DNA of 64,000 nt from Gammaproteobacteria bacterium (GCA_009929855.1 RZZN01000002.1:1-64000), one strand, 5' to 3'; shown: positions 1 through 10,162, numbered from the stretch's first letter. The notes: generated from the letters alone by a model not told the origin. A program made the numbers and translations.

Positions 1-266
1 GGCCCGGGAATGTACGCGAGCTTCAGCACACACTCGAGCGCGCCTGCATCCTGGGGCGGGGTGAACGGCTCGCCCTGAATGACACCCCGGATGCGCCGGT
101 GCAAACGGGTCTCAAGGCACAGGCCCAAGCGAGCGAGCGCGCGGCCATCGAGGCCGCGCTGTCCGAGCAGGGTTTCAGCATGACCGCAACTGCCGCGCGG
201 CTCGGTATCAGCCGCAAGACACTCTGGCAGAAGATGAAGCGTTATGGCGTCAAACGCCTGCGGTGA
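1..266 (+). CDS. Sigma-54-dependent response regulator/activator, C-terminal fragment (truncated by window start)
   Basis: Frame 3 reads PGNVRELQHTLERACIL...GFSMTATAARLGISRKTLWQKMKRYGVKRLR*: end of the AAA+ sigma-54 interaction domain (GNVREL) plus a Fis-type HTH. Confidence 0.85.
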   Translation, partial: PGNVRELQHTLERACILGRGERLALNDTPDAPVQTGLKAQAQASERAAIEAALSEQGFSMTATAARLGISRKTLWQKMKRYGVKRLR

Positions 267-333
267 GGGTACGGGAGGTCGCCTCGGGTGAGGCAGGACG
301 CGCCGACGGCATGATCATGATTAAGATTAGGAT

Positions 334-948
334 TCAGTCGGCCAATGCGCCGATCAGTCTGAGTGAATCGCGCGAGCGCTCCAGGATGCCTTCGTCGGTC
401 AACTCGCGCAGCACGCGATAGAGTGTCTCAGGCTCTAGGGCAAGCTCTTCGGCAAGCTCGACCAAGGGCATCGTCAACGGCACGGTCGCTTCCGGGCCGC
501 CTTCGCATACCAACAGGTGGATGACTCGGTCGCGGGCGCGTTTCAGCCGAACACGCTCATAGCGCGAGCATTGGCGACGAGCATTGGCCGCCATGGCTAA
601 TGCAAATGCGCGGGCAAAATTGCCGCCAGCGTCAAAGGCGTCGAGCACAGCCTTTGCGGGTAATTGAGTCACCCGTGTCTCGGTGGTGGCGAAGGCGTCA
701 CAGACATAAGACTCAGCCGCTAGAGCGGATTCGGCGAAGAATTCGCCAGCTGTCGCCTGGATCATGACGGACTGGCTACCATGACTCAAGGTGCGCACTG
801 CCTTGAGCCGCCCGCGTTGAACGAAATAGATGGCCTCGACCGGGCAGCCTTGAGAGAACAGGCGTTCTCCTTTGCTCAGCACACGATCGCGCGCGAGATC
901 GAGCAGAGGCCGGGGAATGAAGTCTGGCAGGCTCTGATCCTGTCTCAT
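334..948 (-). CDS. Crp/Fnr family transcriptional regulator
   Basis: 204 aa; N-terminal cyclic-nucleotide-binding-like domain (LFSQGCPVEAIYFVQRGRLK) and C-terminal winged HTH (ELAEELALEPETLYRVLRELTDEGIL). Confidence 0.85.
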   Translation of the reverse strand: MRQDQSLPDFIPRPLLDLARDRVLSKGERLFSQGCPVEAIYFVQRGRLKAVRTLSHGSQSVMIQATAGEFFAESALAAESYVCDAFATTETRVTQLPAKAVLDAFDAGGNFARAFALAMAANARRQCSRYERVRLKRARDRVIHLLVCEGGPEATVPLTMPLVELAEELALEPETLYRVLRELTDEGILERSRDSLRLIGALAD

Positions 949-2660
949 GGTGTCGCCGCGGATGCTGAGTGTGCGTCGATGACGCTGAGCAGGCTGGCGA
1001 TCTCGGCCGCGGCCGTGCGCAGGGCCTTCGCGTCATCGGGGGTCAGGCGTCCGCGCTGCTCGTGCCCGACCTGCTCGGCGAGCTCCTCGATGGTCTGCGC
1101 ATGCTGCTGCATCTGTCCGTTGATGGCATTGAGCTGCTGGAGCTGGGCGAGGAGCGCCGTGCGCAGCTCGGCGACGGCCTCGGTCTGCTCGGCAGACGTG
1201 GTGCCCGTGTTGAGATCACGCAGCGCGATCGCCTCCTGCATCGAGCTGCGCCACCAGTGATAGAAGTTCGCGCGATGGTCGGCCAGGGTATTGAGCGCGA
1301 TCCCCATGGCATTGATCTCGTCGCGTCCAGCGGGATCGACCGCGATCCGCTCGCTGGGATTGCGATGGGTGAGCTCTTCGAGCAGACCGGCCATGGTGCG
1401 CACCGGACGCACGATGCGGGTGATGATCATGACCGCGAGCAGGACACTGAGCAGGGCCGCGCCAAGCGCGATCATGAGACTGAGTCGAGCACGCTCGGCC
1501 GAGGTCGCGCTAATGAGCGCGCTGGTCTCGGCCATGCGCTCGTGGGCCCGCTCCAGATTGGTCTCGACGAGCGGGGTGATCAGTGCCCTGGCGGCGTCCA
1601 TTTCGAGGGTCAGTGCCGCGATCAGACGATCCTGCTCGACAAGCGCAAGAAAGTCGTGCTCGTAGGTCTCGAGCAGGCCGGCAAGCACGGCCTTGTCCGC
1701 GGGCGAGATCAGCGAGTCTTGGATCTGGCCGCGGATCCCGGCGGCAAGCTGCTGGACCATGGGCACATAGGTCGCTTCCTCGCCACGCAACAGATAATCC
1801 TTCTCGCGCCGGCGCATCTCCAGGATCAGGGTCTCGATGAAAGGGACATAGTGGGCGTTCAGGATCGACTCGAAGCGGTGTGCGGCATCGCGAAACTCGC
1901 CCTTCCCGCCGGCCGGATCCTCCCCGGCCAGGATGCGTTCGGCGTAGAGGGTGAAGGCTGAACGATAGGTCTCGAGCTCGCCCGCGAGCTGCTCCTGGAC
2001 CGACTCGGGCAGCTCGGAGGCGGCGACCGTCGCCGCCAGCTCGTCGAGCAGGGTCTCGACCTTGGTCTGATACTCGGCCTCACGACGCAGCGCAAGATCC
2101 TTCTCGCCGCGTCGCACCTGCAGCAGCAGCAGATAGGGACGGTCGACCTGATAGTCGCGCGAGCGCTCCTGCAGCTCATGCACGGCCCGGCGGAAGGCCC
2201 CCTGCAGACCCGAAACCTCGTCCAGACCCTTGGTCTCCCAAGCGGCCACGATGGCATCGAAACGCGCGATGAATTCGTTCGTGCGGGCCTGGATGGCGGC
2301 GGCGGTGAGGCGTGACTCCTCATCGATCGCGGCCAGCGCGCCGGCCCGCTCGAGCAGTTGCTCGGCCTGGCTGCGGGTCTCCTCGGCATAGGCCGGATCG
2401 CGCGTCAAGATGAAGCGTTCCTGTGCGCCACGCATCGCGGCCAGCCGACTCTCGATCTCGAAGGCCTTGACCAGCCGCGCACCGACCACCTCGCTCAGCT
2501 TGGTGAAATCGGTCGTGACCCCGCGCAGATTGAGGTCGTAGTAGCCGATGACACCGAGCAGGATCAGCCCGACCAGGCCAAAGCCGAGTCCGATCTTCTC
2601 GCCGACGCGCAACCTGGTTGCCAATCTGGTCATTCGAGCCTCCGGTTCAGCCGCGTTCAT
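945..2660 (-). CDS. Membrane HAMP-domain sensor protein without recognisable output domain
   Basis: 571 aa; TM near N-terminus (IGLGFGLVGLILLGVIGYY), long helical periplasmic region, second TM (LIALGAALLSVLLAVMIITRIV) followed by a HAMP region; C-terminus is short coiled coil, no MCP signalling hairpin, GGDEF or kinase motifs seen. Confidence 0.75.
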   Translation of the reverse strand: MNAAEPEARMTRLATRLRVGEKIGLGFGLVGLILLGVIGYYDLNLRGVTTDFTKLSEVVGARLVKAFEIESRLAAMRGAQERFILTRDPAYAEETRSQAEQLLERAGALAAIDEESRLTAAAIQARTNEFIARFDAIVAAWETKGLDEVSGLQGAFRRAVHELQERSRDYQVDRPYLLLLQVRRGEKDLALRREAEYQTKVETLLDELAATVAASELPESVQEQLAGELETYRSAFTLYAERILAGEDPAGGKGEFRDAAHRFESILNAHYVPFIETLILEMRRREKDYLLRGEEATYVPMVQQLAAGIRGQIQDSLISPADKAVLAGLLETYEHDFLALVEQDRLIAALTLEMDAARALITPLVETNLERAHERMAETSALISATSAERARLSLMIALGAALLSVLLAVMIITRIVRPVRTMAGLLEELTHRNPSERIAVDPAGRDEINAMGIALNTLADHRANFYHWWRSSMQEAIALRDLNTGTTSAEQTEAVAELRTALLAQLQQLNAINGQMQQHAQTIEELAEQVGHEQRGRLTPDDAKALRTAAAEIASLLSVIDAHSASAATP

Positions 2661-2753
2661 TGTCCTGCACGGATCATCAGAAATCGTCGCAAACCGATCG
2701 AGGTTGAGTATAACCTCTGTCTCCTGCCCCGATCACAGGCGCATCGTGCTTGT

Positions 2754-3995
2754 TCAGCTCCCGACCGTCGCCGGCGTGGTCTGTTCGACCTCGGGCAGGC
2801 GCCAGGAGAGCAGGAAGGCGGCCAGGACGAAACCGGCCGACCACCAAAGACAGCCCTCCAGCCCCTGGGTCTGATAGACCAGTCCCGAGAGCACGGTCCC
2901 GGCGAGCCGACCGCCGGCGTTGGCCATGTAATAGAAGCCGACATTGAGCGAGACCTTCTCGAAGTCCGAATAGGCCAGGATCAGATAGGAGTGCAGCGCC
3001 GAGTTGATGGCGAAGAAGACCCCGAAGAGGATCAGACCGACGATCAGCACCAGGCTCGGTGACCAGTCCTGACCAAGCGCAAGCGCGATCCCGACCGGCA
3101 TCACCAAGAGCGCCAGGGCCCAGATCCGCGCACTGCGCCCGCCTGGGCCGCTCACCCGCGCGCCGCGGTCACGACCGCGGCTCAGACGCAGGAGCTGCGG
3201 GGCAGCGGCCTGCACCAGGCCATAGCCGATCACCCAGAGCGCCATGAAGCTGCCCACCTGGGTATAGCTCCACTCGAGCACCGCGACCAGGAACACCGGC
3301 AGCCCGACCACGAACCAGACATCGCGTGCGCCGAACAAAAAGAAGCGCGCGGCCGAGAGCCAGTTGATCGCCGGGGTGTTGGAGAAGACCTGGGTGAATT
3401 TCGGCTTGCTCGCCATGCGTCCGACCCCGGTGGGTAGGACGATGGCCGTGACGATCAGCACCACCAAGAGCATCCCGGCCAGCACGGCCAAGGCCCCGCG
3501 AAAGCCGATCAGCTCGAGCAGGAGCGCACCGACGAAGAAGCCCGCGCCCTTGAGCGCGTTCTTCGAGCCGGTCAGGATGGCGACATATTTGAAGAGTCGC
3601 GACTCTCCGCCGGCCCCGACCAGTGTCTTGACACTCGCCTTGGCCGACATCTTGTTGAGATCCTTGGCGATTCCCGACAGGGCCTGGGCCAGCATCACAT
3701 AGGCCACGGTCAGCCAGGCATCGGGAACGGTCAGCATGGCCAGCGCCACCACCTGTAGGCCCATGCCGATGTGCATGGTCAGGTTCAGCCCGATCCGCGC
3801 CCCCAGCCAGCCGCCGACCAGATTGGTGACGATGCCGAAGACCTCGTAGAAGAGAAACAGCATCGCCACCTCGAATGGCGAGAAGCCGAGCAGGTGGAAA
3901 TAGAGCACCACCAGCATGCGGATGGCCCCGTCGGTGATGGTGAAGGCCCAATAACCGGCGGTGACGGTGAGATAGTTGCGGGTGTTGGTGTCCAT
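2754..3995 (-). CDS. arsJ: Organoarsenical efflux MFS transporter ArsJ
   Basis: 413 aa MFS protein (MDTNTRNYLTVTAGYWAFTITDGAIRMLVVLYFHLLGFSPFEVAMLFLFYEVFGIVTNLVGG) with ArsJ character; directly downstream of a GAPDH. Confidence 0.88.
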   Translation of the reverse strand: MDTNTRNYLTVTAGYWAFTITDGAIRMLVVLYFHLLGFSPFEVAMLFLFYEVFGIVTNLVGGWLGARIGLNLTMHIGMGLQVVALAMLTVPDAWLTVAYVMLAQALSGIAKDLNKMSAKASVKTLVGAGGESRLFKYVAILTGSKNALKGAGFFVGALLLELIGFRGALAVLAGMLLVVLIVTAIVLPTGVGRMASKPKFTQVFSNTPAINWLSAARFFLFGARDVWFVVGLPVFLVAVLEWSYTQVGSFMALWVIGYGLVQAAAPQLLRLSRGRDRGARVSGPGGRSARIWALALLVMPVGIALALGQDWSPSLVLIVGLILFGVFFAINSALHSYLILAYSDFEKVSLNVGFYYMANAGGRLAGTVLSGLVYQTQGLEGCLWWSAGFVLAAFLLSWRLPEVEQTTPATVGS

Positions 3996-4111
3996 GGCTT
4001 CTGGTGAGACTCTGGTCGAGTGTGAGCGATCGGTGGCTCAAGCTCGGTCATTCCTGGGCATCGCCGCGGGGAGCGCCGCGGCCACGCCAGGACACCGAGC
4101 GCGTCGGATGG

Positions 4112-5119
4112 TCAGGGATGAGTCTGCGCGCCGACCATCCGCACGATCTCCATCATGCGATTCACATAGCCCCACTCGTTGTCGTACCAGGCCAGGATCT
4201 TCACCTGGGTGCCGTCCACGACCATGGTCGAGAGCGCATCGATGATGGAGGAGCGCGGATCGTCCTTGAAATCGACCGAGACCAGCGGACGCTCCTCGTA
4301 GCCCAGGATCCCGGCCAGCTCGCCCTCGGCCGCGGCCTGCAGATAGCCATTGACCTCCTCGACCGTCACCGCCCGCGCGGCCTCGAAGACGAAATCGGTC
4401 AGCGAGGCATTGAGCAAGGGCACCCGCACCGCCAGACCGTTGAGCTTGCCGGTCAGCTCGGGGAAGATCTTGGTGATGGCCTTCGCCGATCCGGTGGTGG
4501 TCGGGATCAGCGACTGTCCGCAGGCCCGCGCGCGGCGCAGATCCTTGTGACCCAGATCCAGGATGCGCTGGGTGTTGGTGATATCGTGGATGGTGGTCAT
4601 GGTGCCGTGCCGGATGCCGATGCACTCGTGCATGACCTTCACTACCGGGGCCAGACAGTTGGTGGTGCAGGAGGCGGCGGTGACCAACCGATGCGTGGCG
4701 GGGTCATAGCGGTCATGGTTCACGCCATAGACGATATCGAGCGCGCCCGCGGTGGGGGCGGCGACCACCACGCGCTTGACCCCCTGCTCGAAATAGGACT
4801 CGAGTGTCTCGGGCTTCTTGTGGTTCTTGCCGGTCGACTCGATGACCACATCACAGTCCGACCAATCAGTGTCGGCCAGATTCGGGTTGCGACTGTAGGC
4901 GATGGTCTGACCATCGATCTCGATCCGGTCATCGGCACCTGAGCACTCGGGGCCCCAACGACCATGCACAGAGTCGAATTTCAGCAGATGGGCCGAGCCC
5001 GCGGCATCGGCCGCGATCTCGTTCACACGGACGAATTCAAAGCCCTCCCAACCCCAGGCCGCGCGCAGCCCGAGCCGTCCCATGCGACCAAAACCGTTGA
5101 TTCCAATACGTATCTTCAT
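4112..5119 (-). CDS. ArsJ-associated glyceraldehyde-3-phosphate dehydrogenase
   Basis: [23 protein letters not shown]; catalytic [13 protein letters not shown]; start chosen at [11 protein letters not shown] (5119) rather than the upstream ORF start; adjacent to arsJ. Confidence 0.9.
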   Translation of the reverse strand: MKIRIGINGFGRMGRLGLRAAWGWEGFEFVRVNEIAADAAGSAHLLKFDSVHGRWGPECSGADDRIEIDGQTIAYSRNPNLADTDWSDCDVVIESTGKNHKKPETLESYFEQGVKRVVVAAPTAGALDIVYGVNHDRYDPATHRLVTAASCTTNCLAPVVKVMHECIGIRHGTMTTIHDITNTQRILDLGHKDLRRARACGQSLIPTTTGSAKAITKIFPELTGKLNGLAVRVPLLNASLTDFVFEAARAVTVEEVNGYLQAAAEGELAGILGYEERPLVSVDFKDDPRSSIIDALSTMVVDGTQVKILAWYDNEWGYVNRMMEIVRMVGAQTHP

Positions 5120-5223
5120 CTTCGTCCCCCGCAGAGTCATGGTGATTTCGATCCTTCTGGCGACGCGATGCTTGCGCATGCGAGCGCTCGCCGCCCCATC
5201 CTCGGATGCCTGGGCACGACGAC

Positions 5224-5245
5224 TATATACGATAATTCGTATATA
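5224..5245. promoter_or_regulatory. Perfect palindrome TATATACGA-taat-TCGTATATA, candidate ArsR-type operator
   Basis: 9-bp perfect inverted repeat with 4-nt spacer, about 105 bp upstream of the GAPDH start. Confidence 0.6.
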
Positions 5246-5665
5246 TGGCTAGGCCTATCACCTGAGGGTTGTGATCCCCGGCGCACTGAATGGATCTCCA
5301 ATCGGACCTTCACCCGATTGTCAGCGCCATGATCAACGCACCAGGCCCTGACCTTAGGCGATCTTGGCTCTGAAGACCGGTTCGGTGGAACCGATGGGGG
5401 CGGTGAGCTGGCTTGACCAATCGCAGGGCGTCTGATGGCCCGCGCGGGATAGAATGACAATGATTGCAGACCCGCCATGACCCATACGGCCGAGCGCGCG
5501 TTTGGTCGCCTGATGCGGTTTGGTCATCTGATGCGCCTATCCTGCTCCCGGGGCGATGAGCGTGCCTGCTGGTCGCGGTCATGCCGTGCTCGATCAGGAT
5601 GATCCCGCGCCGCATCCCGATTCACTGTCGCCCCGACCTTTGCCAACCCAATCGAGATCTTACTG

Positions 5666-7426
5666 ATGGAAACCATGTTCCAGCCGTCTTCCGTTCAAGC
5701 CGAGACCGAGCCGACGATCCTGATCGTCGGCGGGGTCGCGGGAGGCGCATCCGCCGCGGCTCGTGCGCGTCGTGTCAACGAGCGGGCCCGGATCATCCTG
5801 TTCGAGCGTGACGCCCATGTCTCCTTCGCCAACTGCGGCCTACCCTATGTGATCGGCGGTGAGATCACCGAACGTGACAAGCTCTTGATCGCCACGCCCG
5901 AGCTGTTTCGCGAGCGTTTTCGCATCGAGGCGCGCATTCGGCACGAGGTGATCGCGATCGACCGGGTGGCCAAGCGGGTCACGGTCAAGGACCATGCGAC
6001 CGATCGGCTCTACGATGAGTCCTATGACAAGCTCATCCTCTCGCCCGGTGCGACGCCGATCGTGCCCGCGGTGGCGGGGGTCACAGCGCCCGGTGTCTTC
6101 ACGCTGCGCAACATCGAGGACATGGATCGGATCATGACGGGGCTAGCGCAGGCGCGCCAAGCGGTCGTGGTGGGTGCTGGCTATATCGGTCTGGAGATGG
6201 CCGAGCAGCTCTCGCATCGAGGTCTGGAGGTCACGCTGGTCGAGCTGCAGAGCCAGATCATGCCGTTCTTCGATCCTGAGATTGCCGAGCCGCTCCATCG
6301 CGAGATCGAGCGCAATGGGGTGCGTTTGGAGCTCGGTCGTGGCCTGGCGAGCATCGAGACCGCCGGCGGCGGGGTGAGCGGTGTGGTCCTGAGCGATGGG
6401 AAACGGCTCGCCGCCGATCTGGTCCTGCTCAGCGTGGGGGTGCGTCCGAACGTGTCGCTGGCGGCCGATGCGGGTCTGCGGATCGGCGCCAGTGGTGGGA
6501 TCGCGACCGACGACTTCATGCGCACCTCCGATCCAGACATCTATGCCGTCGGCGATGCCGCCGAGTATGTCTTCGGGCCGACCGGTGAGCACTTGCGCGT
6601 CCCGCTCGCCGGGATCGCCAATCGTACCGGGCGCCTGGCGGGCCAGCATGCCGCGACCGGCTCGGCGCGCCCCGCCCCAGCCGCCTGGGGGACCGCGGTG
6701 GTCCGGGCCTTCGGGTATGCCGCTGGGATCGTGGGTCTGTCGTTGCGCGCGGCTCGCGCCGCCGGTCTCCCCGCTCGCGCGGCGCACGTCGTCTCCTATC
6801 ATCATGCCAGCTACTATCCGGGTGCGGCCCCGCTCGCGGTCAAGCTGGTCTACGAGGATGGCACGGGGCGCGTGCTCGGCGCCCAATGCGTCGGCGCCGC
6901 GGGGGTGGACAAGCGCCTCGATGTGATCGCTACGCTCATGCATCTGCGCGGCTGCATCGATGATCTCGCCGGCCTGGACCTGGCCTATGCGCCGCCCTTC
7001 GGGTCGGCCAAGGATCCATTGCACATGGCCGCCTTCGCGGCCCAGAACGATCTCGACGGGCTCTCGCGCTTGATTCAGCCTGCCGAGGATCTGTCGGCGT
7101 ATCAGGTCGTGGATGTCCGAGAGCCCGCGGAGCTGCTCGAGCTGCCACTCTCGCAGGCCCCGCATGCCAAGAACATTCGGCTCGACGAGTTGCGCGACCG
7201 TTTGCATGAGCTCGATCCCAGCCGGCCCACCGTGGTCTCCTGCCGCAGCGGTCAACGCGCCTATTTCGCGCTGCGCATCTTGGCCCAGAACGGGTTCGGC
7301 GAGCTCTACAACCTCTCGGGCGCGGCGGCGATGCGTGATTTCGCGCTCTATCGCAAGAGCGGTGCTGCCACCGAGACCCAGGTGGAGCTGCCGCGTCCGG
7401 AGCATCTGGTCGATCGCGCGCGCTAG
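5666..7426 (+). CDS. CoA-disulfide reductase / persulfide reductase family flavoprotein fused to rhodanese domain
   Basis: GGVAGGASAAARARR FAD motif, SFANCGLPYVIGG redox Cys motif, second nucleotide-binding motif VVGAGYIGLEMAEQL, C-terminal rhodanese domain with CRSGQRAY active-site loop. Confidence 0.88.
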   Translation: METMFQPSSVQAETEPTILIVGGVAGGASAAARARRVNERARIILFERDAHVSFANCGLPYVIGGEITERDKLLIATPELFRERFRIEARIRHEVIAIDRVAKRVTVKDHATDRLYDESYDKLILSPGATPIVPAVAGVTAPGVFTLRNIEDMDRIMTGLAQARQAVVVGAGYIGLEMAEQLSHRGLEVTLVELQSQIMPFFDPEIAEPLHREIERNGVRLELGRGLASIETAGGGVSGVVLSDGKRLAADLVLLSVGVRPNVSLAADAGLRIGASGGIATDDFMRTSDPDIYAVGDAAEYVFGPTGEHLRVPLAGIANRTGRLAGQHAATGSARPAPAAWGTAVVRAFGYAAGIVGLSLRAARAAGLPARAAHVVSYHHASYYPGAAPLAVKLVYEDGTGRVLGAQCVGAAGVDKRLDVIATLMHLRGCIDDLAGLDLAYAPPFGSAKDPLHMAAFAAQNDLDGLSRLIQPAEDLSAYQVVDVREPAELLELPLSQAPHAKNIRLDELRDRLHELDPSRPTVVSCRSGQRAYFALRILAQNGFGELYNLSGAAAMRDFALYRKSGAATETQVELPRPEHLVDRAR

Positions 7427-7539
7427 GCCGGCGTAGCGGCTGATCGGGTGGCCCCCGCTCGGTCTCGGGTTGGGGTCTCGCGCATTTGCGTCCAACCGGC
7501 CTTTGCGGTTCAAATTCGGCCTGGTTCGAACCACAGAGG

Positions 7540-8667
7540 ATGCATTCGGTGATAGTTGGGGTACCAAAAGAGATCAAGACCGGCGAGTTTCGTGTCGGCA
7601 TGACGCCCGCGGGCGCGAGTGAATTCGTCGCACGCGGCCATCGTGTCTTGGTCGAGCGGGGGGCAGGCGAGGGCTCGGCGTTCAGCGACCAGGACTACCG
7701 TGACGCTGGCGCTGAGCTGATCGCGACACCAGCCGAGGTCTTCGAGCGCGCCGAGCTGCTCATCAAGGTCAAGGAGCCGCAGCCGGTCGAGATCGACCGT
7801 CTGCGCCCTGGACAGATCCTGTTCACCTATCTGCATCTCGCGCCCGATCGGCCGCAGATCGAGGGTCTGATGCGCGCGCGCGCGGTCTGTATCGGCTATG
7901 AAACGGTGGAGCGGGCAGACCACAGTCTACCCTTGCTTGCGCCCATGTCGAAGGTTGCCGGACGCATGGCCACTCAGGTCGGCGCGGTGTATCTGGAGAA
8001 GTCATCGGGTGGACGCGGTGTCTTGCTCGGTGGCGTCCCAGGGGTGCTGCCCGCCAAGGTCGTGGTGCTCGGGGGCGGCGTGGTCGGGACCCATGCGGCA
8101 TCCATCGCGGTCGGCATGGGCGCGGATGTCACCATCCTGGACACCGATCTGGATCGTCTATCCTATCTTGATGAGATCTGGGGGAGTCGTCTGCACACGC
8201 TCTATTCGAGCCGGCACAACATCGTTCGGATCGTGACCGAGGCCGACCTCATCATCGGCGCCGTGCTGCTGCCAGGGGCCAAGGCGCCTTGGCTCGTCAC
8301 GCGCGAGATGTTGCCGACCATGAAGAAGGGCGCGGTGATCGTGGATGTCTCGGTCGATCAAGGGGGGTGTGTCGAGACGACCCGCCCCACGACCCACGCC
8401 GATCCGGTCTTCTTCGTCGAGGGTGTGCTGCATTACGGCGTCTCCAACATGCCGGGGGCGGTTCCCATCACCTCGACGTTGGCCTTGACCAACGCGACCT
8501 TGAGCTATGCGCTGGCGATCGCCGACAAGGGCTGGCGACAGGCGGTGATGGATGACGAGGCGCTGGCCAAGGGGGTGAACCTGCTCGATGGTCAGATCAC
8601 CTCCAAACCGGTCGCGGACGCACACGGTCTGGCCTATCAGCCACTGGCCGAGATGATCGGCGCCTAG
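7540..8667 (+). CDS. ald: Alanine dehydrogenase
   Basis: [43 protein letters not shown]...; start set to 7540 in the 7486 ORF. Confidence 0.93.
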   Translation: MHSVIVGVPKEIKTGEFRVGMTPAGASEFVARGHRVLVERGAGEGSAFSDQDYRDAGAELIATPAEVFERAELLIKVKEPQPVEIDRLRPGQILFTYLHLAPDRPQIEGLMRARAVCIGYETVERADHSLPLLAPMSKVAGRMATQVGAVYLEKSSGGRGVLLGGVPGVLPAKVVVLGGGVVGTHAASIAVGMGADVTILDTDLDRLSYLDEIWGSRLHTLYSSRHNIVRIVTEADLIIGAVLLPGAKAPWLVTREMLPTMKKGAVIVDVSVDQGGCVETTRPTTHADPVFFVEGVLHYGVSNMPGAVPITSTLALTNATLSYALAIADKGWRQAVMDDEALAKGVNLLDGQITSKPVADAHGLAYQPLAEMIGA

Positions 8668-8739
8668 CCGGCGAGTGGGCGTCGGCCGGCACCCTGCTGG
8701 GCGTGTTTTTGGCGTGTCCGGCCGGGTGCCCCGCTCTGA

Positions 8740-10026
8740 CTAGACCGGATCGCGCCCGAGCGCTCGATGACCGATATCGCGCCGATAGAAGCAGTCTTGC
8801 CAATGGATGTCGCGGATCGCTTGGTAGGCGTGTGACTGGGCCGCCGCGACCGTCTCACCCAGCGCGGTGACGCAGAGCACGCGTCCGCCGTTGGTCAGGA
8901 TCTGCCTGTCCGCGGCCCGAGTGCCGGCGTGGAAGACCTTGATGTCGGCCGGCAGCGCCACGTCCAACCCGCTGATGGGATGTCCGACCTCGTAATGTTC
9001 CGGATAGCCGCCCGCGGCCATCACTACACCGAGCGCGGGTCGTGGATCCCAGCGTGCCTCGGACTGATCCAGACGTCCAGCGAGCGCGTCCAGACAGAGC
9101 TCGACCAAGTCGGATTCCAATCGCATCAGCAGCGGCTGAGTCTCTGGATCACCGAGACGGCAGTTGTATTCCAAGACCTTGGGTGAGCCGTTGGGCGCGA
9201 TCATGAGCCCAGCATAGAGGAATCCGACATAAGGGATCCCCTCGGCGGCGAGCCCAGCGACGGTCGGCTCGATGACCTCGCGCATGATCCGCCGATGGAC
9301 CTCTGGGGTGACCACGGGCGCTGGTGAATAGGCGCCCATCCCTCCTGTGTTGGGACCGCGGTCGCCATCGTCGCGCGCCTTGTGATCCTGCGAGGTGGCC
9401 AGAGGGAGGATGTGCTCGCCATCGACCATGACGATGAAGCTCGCCTCTTCGCCAGTGAGCCATTCCTCGATGACGACCCGCGAGCCGGCGTGACCGAAAC
9501 GACCAGTGCCCAGCATGTCCTCGATGGCGCGCTCGGCGGTGGCCAGATCCCCGGCCAGGATGACGCCCTTGCCAGCGGCGAGCCCATCGGCCTTGATCAC
9601 GATCGGCGCGCCAACCGCGCGCAGATGGGCGAGCGCGGGCTCGGCCTCAGTGAAGACGGCGTAGTCGGCGGTCGGGATCCGATGGCGGGCCAGGAAGTCC
9701 TTGGTGAATGCCTTCGATCCCTCGAGCTGCGCGGCGGCTTGCGATGGACCGAAACAGGCCAGACCGGCGGCGGTGAAGGCGTCGACGAGTCCGGCGACCA
9801 GTGGCGCCTCGGGACCAACGATGGTCAGCGCGATCGACTGCTCGCGCGCGAAACGCACCAACGCCGGGATCTCCTCGGCGGCGATCGGCAAGTTCTCGAC
9901 CTTGGGCTCGCGCGCCGTGCCGCCATTGCCGGGGGCCACGTAGACATGCTCGACGAGCGGTGAACGGGCCACCTTCCAGGCCAAGGCATGCTCGCGTCCG
10001 CCCGCGCCGATGATCAGGATCTTCAT
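8740..10026 (-). CDS. purD: Phosphoribosylamine--glycine ligase
   Basis: MKILIIGAGGREHALAWKVARSPLVEHVYVAPGNGGTA...; ATP-grasp family; start at 10026 within the longer ORF. Confidence 0.95.
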   Translation of the reverse strand: MKILIIGAGGREHALAWKVARSPLVEHVYVAPGNGGTAREPKVENLPIAAEEIPALVRFAREQSIALTIVGPEAPLVAGLVDAFTAAGLACFGPSQAAAQLEGSKAFTKDFLARHRIPTADYAVFTEAEPALAHLRAVGAPIVIKADGLAAGKGVILAGDLATAERAIEDMLGTGRFGHAGSRVVIEEWLTGEEASFIVMVDGEHILPLATSQDHKARDDGDRGPNTGGMGAYSPAPVVTPEVHRRIMREVIEPTVAGLAAEGIPYVGFLYAGLMIAPNGSPKVLEYNCRLGDPETQPLLMRLESDLVELCLDALAGRLDQSEARWDPRPALGVVMAAGGYPEHYEVGHPISGLDVALPADIKVFHAGTRAADRQILTNGGRVLCVTALGETVAAAQSHAYQAIRDIHWQDCFYRRDIGHRALGRDPV

Positions 10027-10162
10027 GTTCGATGCTTCCCCTCGGTCAAGCGCCCGCACGCTGGGGCCGGACCGATCGCTGTTACCGGTGTCGAGCCGTC
10101 TTGACCCTGGTCGTGACGCCGACTGATGCCAGCCTGGCGCGCCGCGATCAGGGCGGCTCGGG

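Noticed and set aside
969-1961. Long plus-strand ORF (330 aa) opposite the HAMP gene
   Set aside because: Antisense shadow ORF in GC-rich coding sequence; low-complexity composition, and the minus-strand product is clearly a real protein.
5378-5393. CGGTTC-N4-GAACCG hairpin in the intergenic region upstream of the flavoprotein
   Set aside because: Only 6-bp arms, no T tract and no known operator resemblance; likely chance.
6143-7567. 474-aa minus-strand ORF opposite the CoA-disulfide reductase
   Set aside because: Shadow ORF of a well-supported flavoprotein/rhodanese gene; no recognisable domains.
8688-8730. GGCACCC...GGGTGCC inverted repeat between convergent ald and purD
   Set aside because: Well placed for a bidirectional terminator, but the loop is about 29 nt and there is no T tract after the stem; too weak to call.
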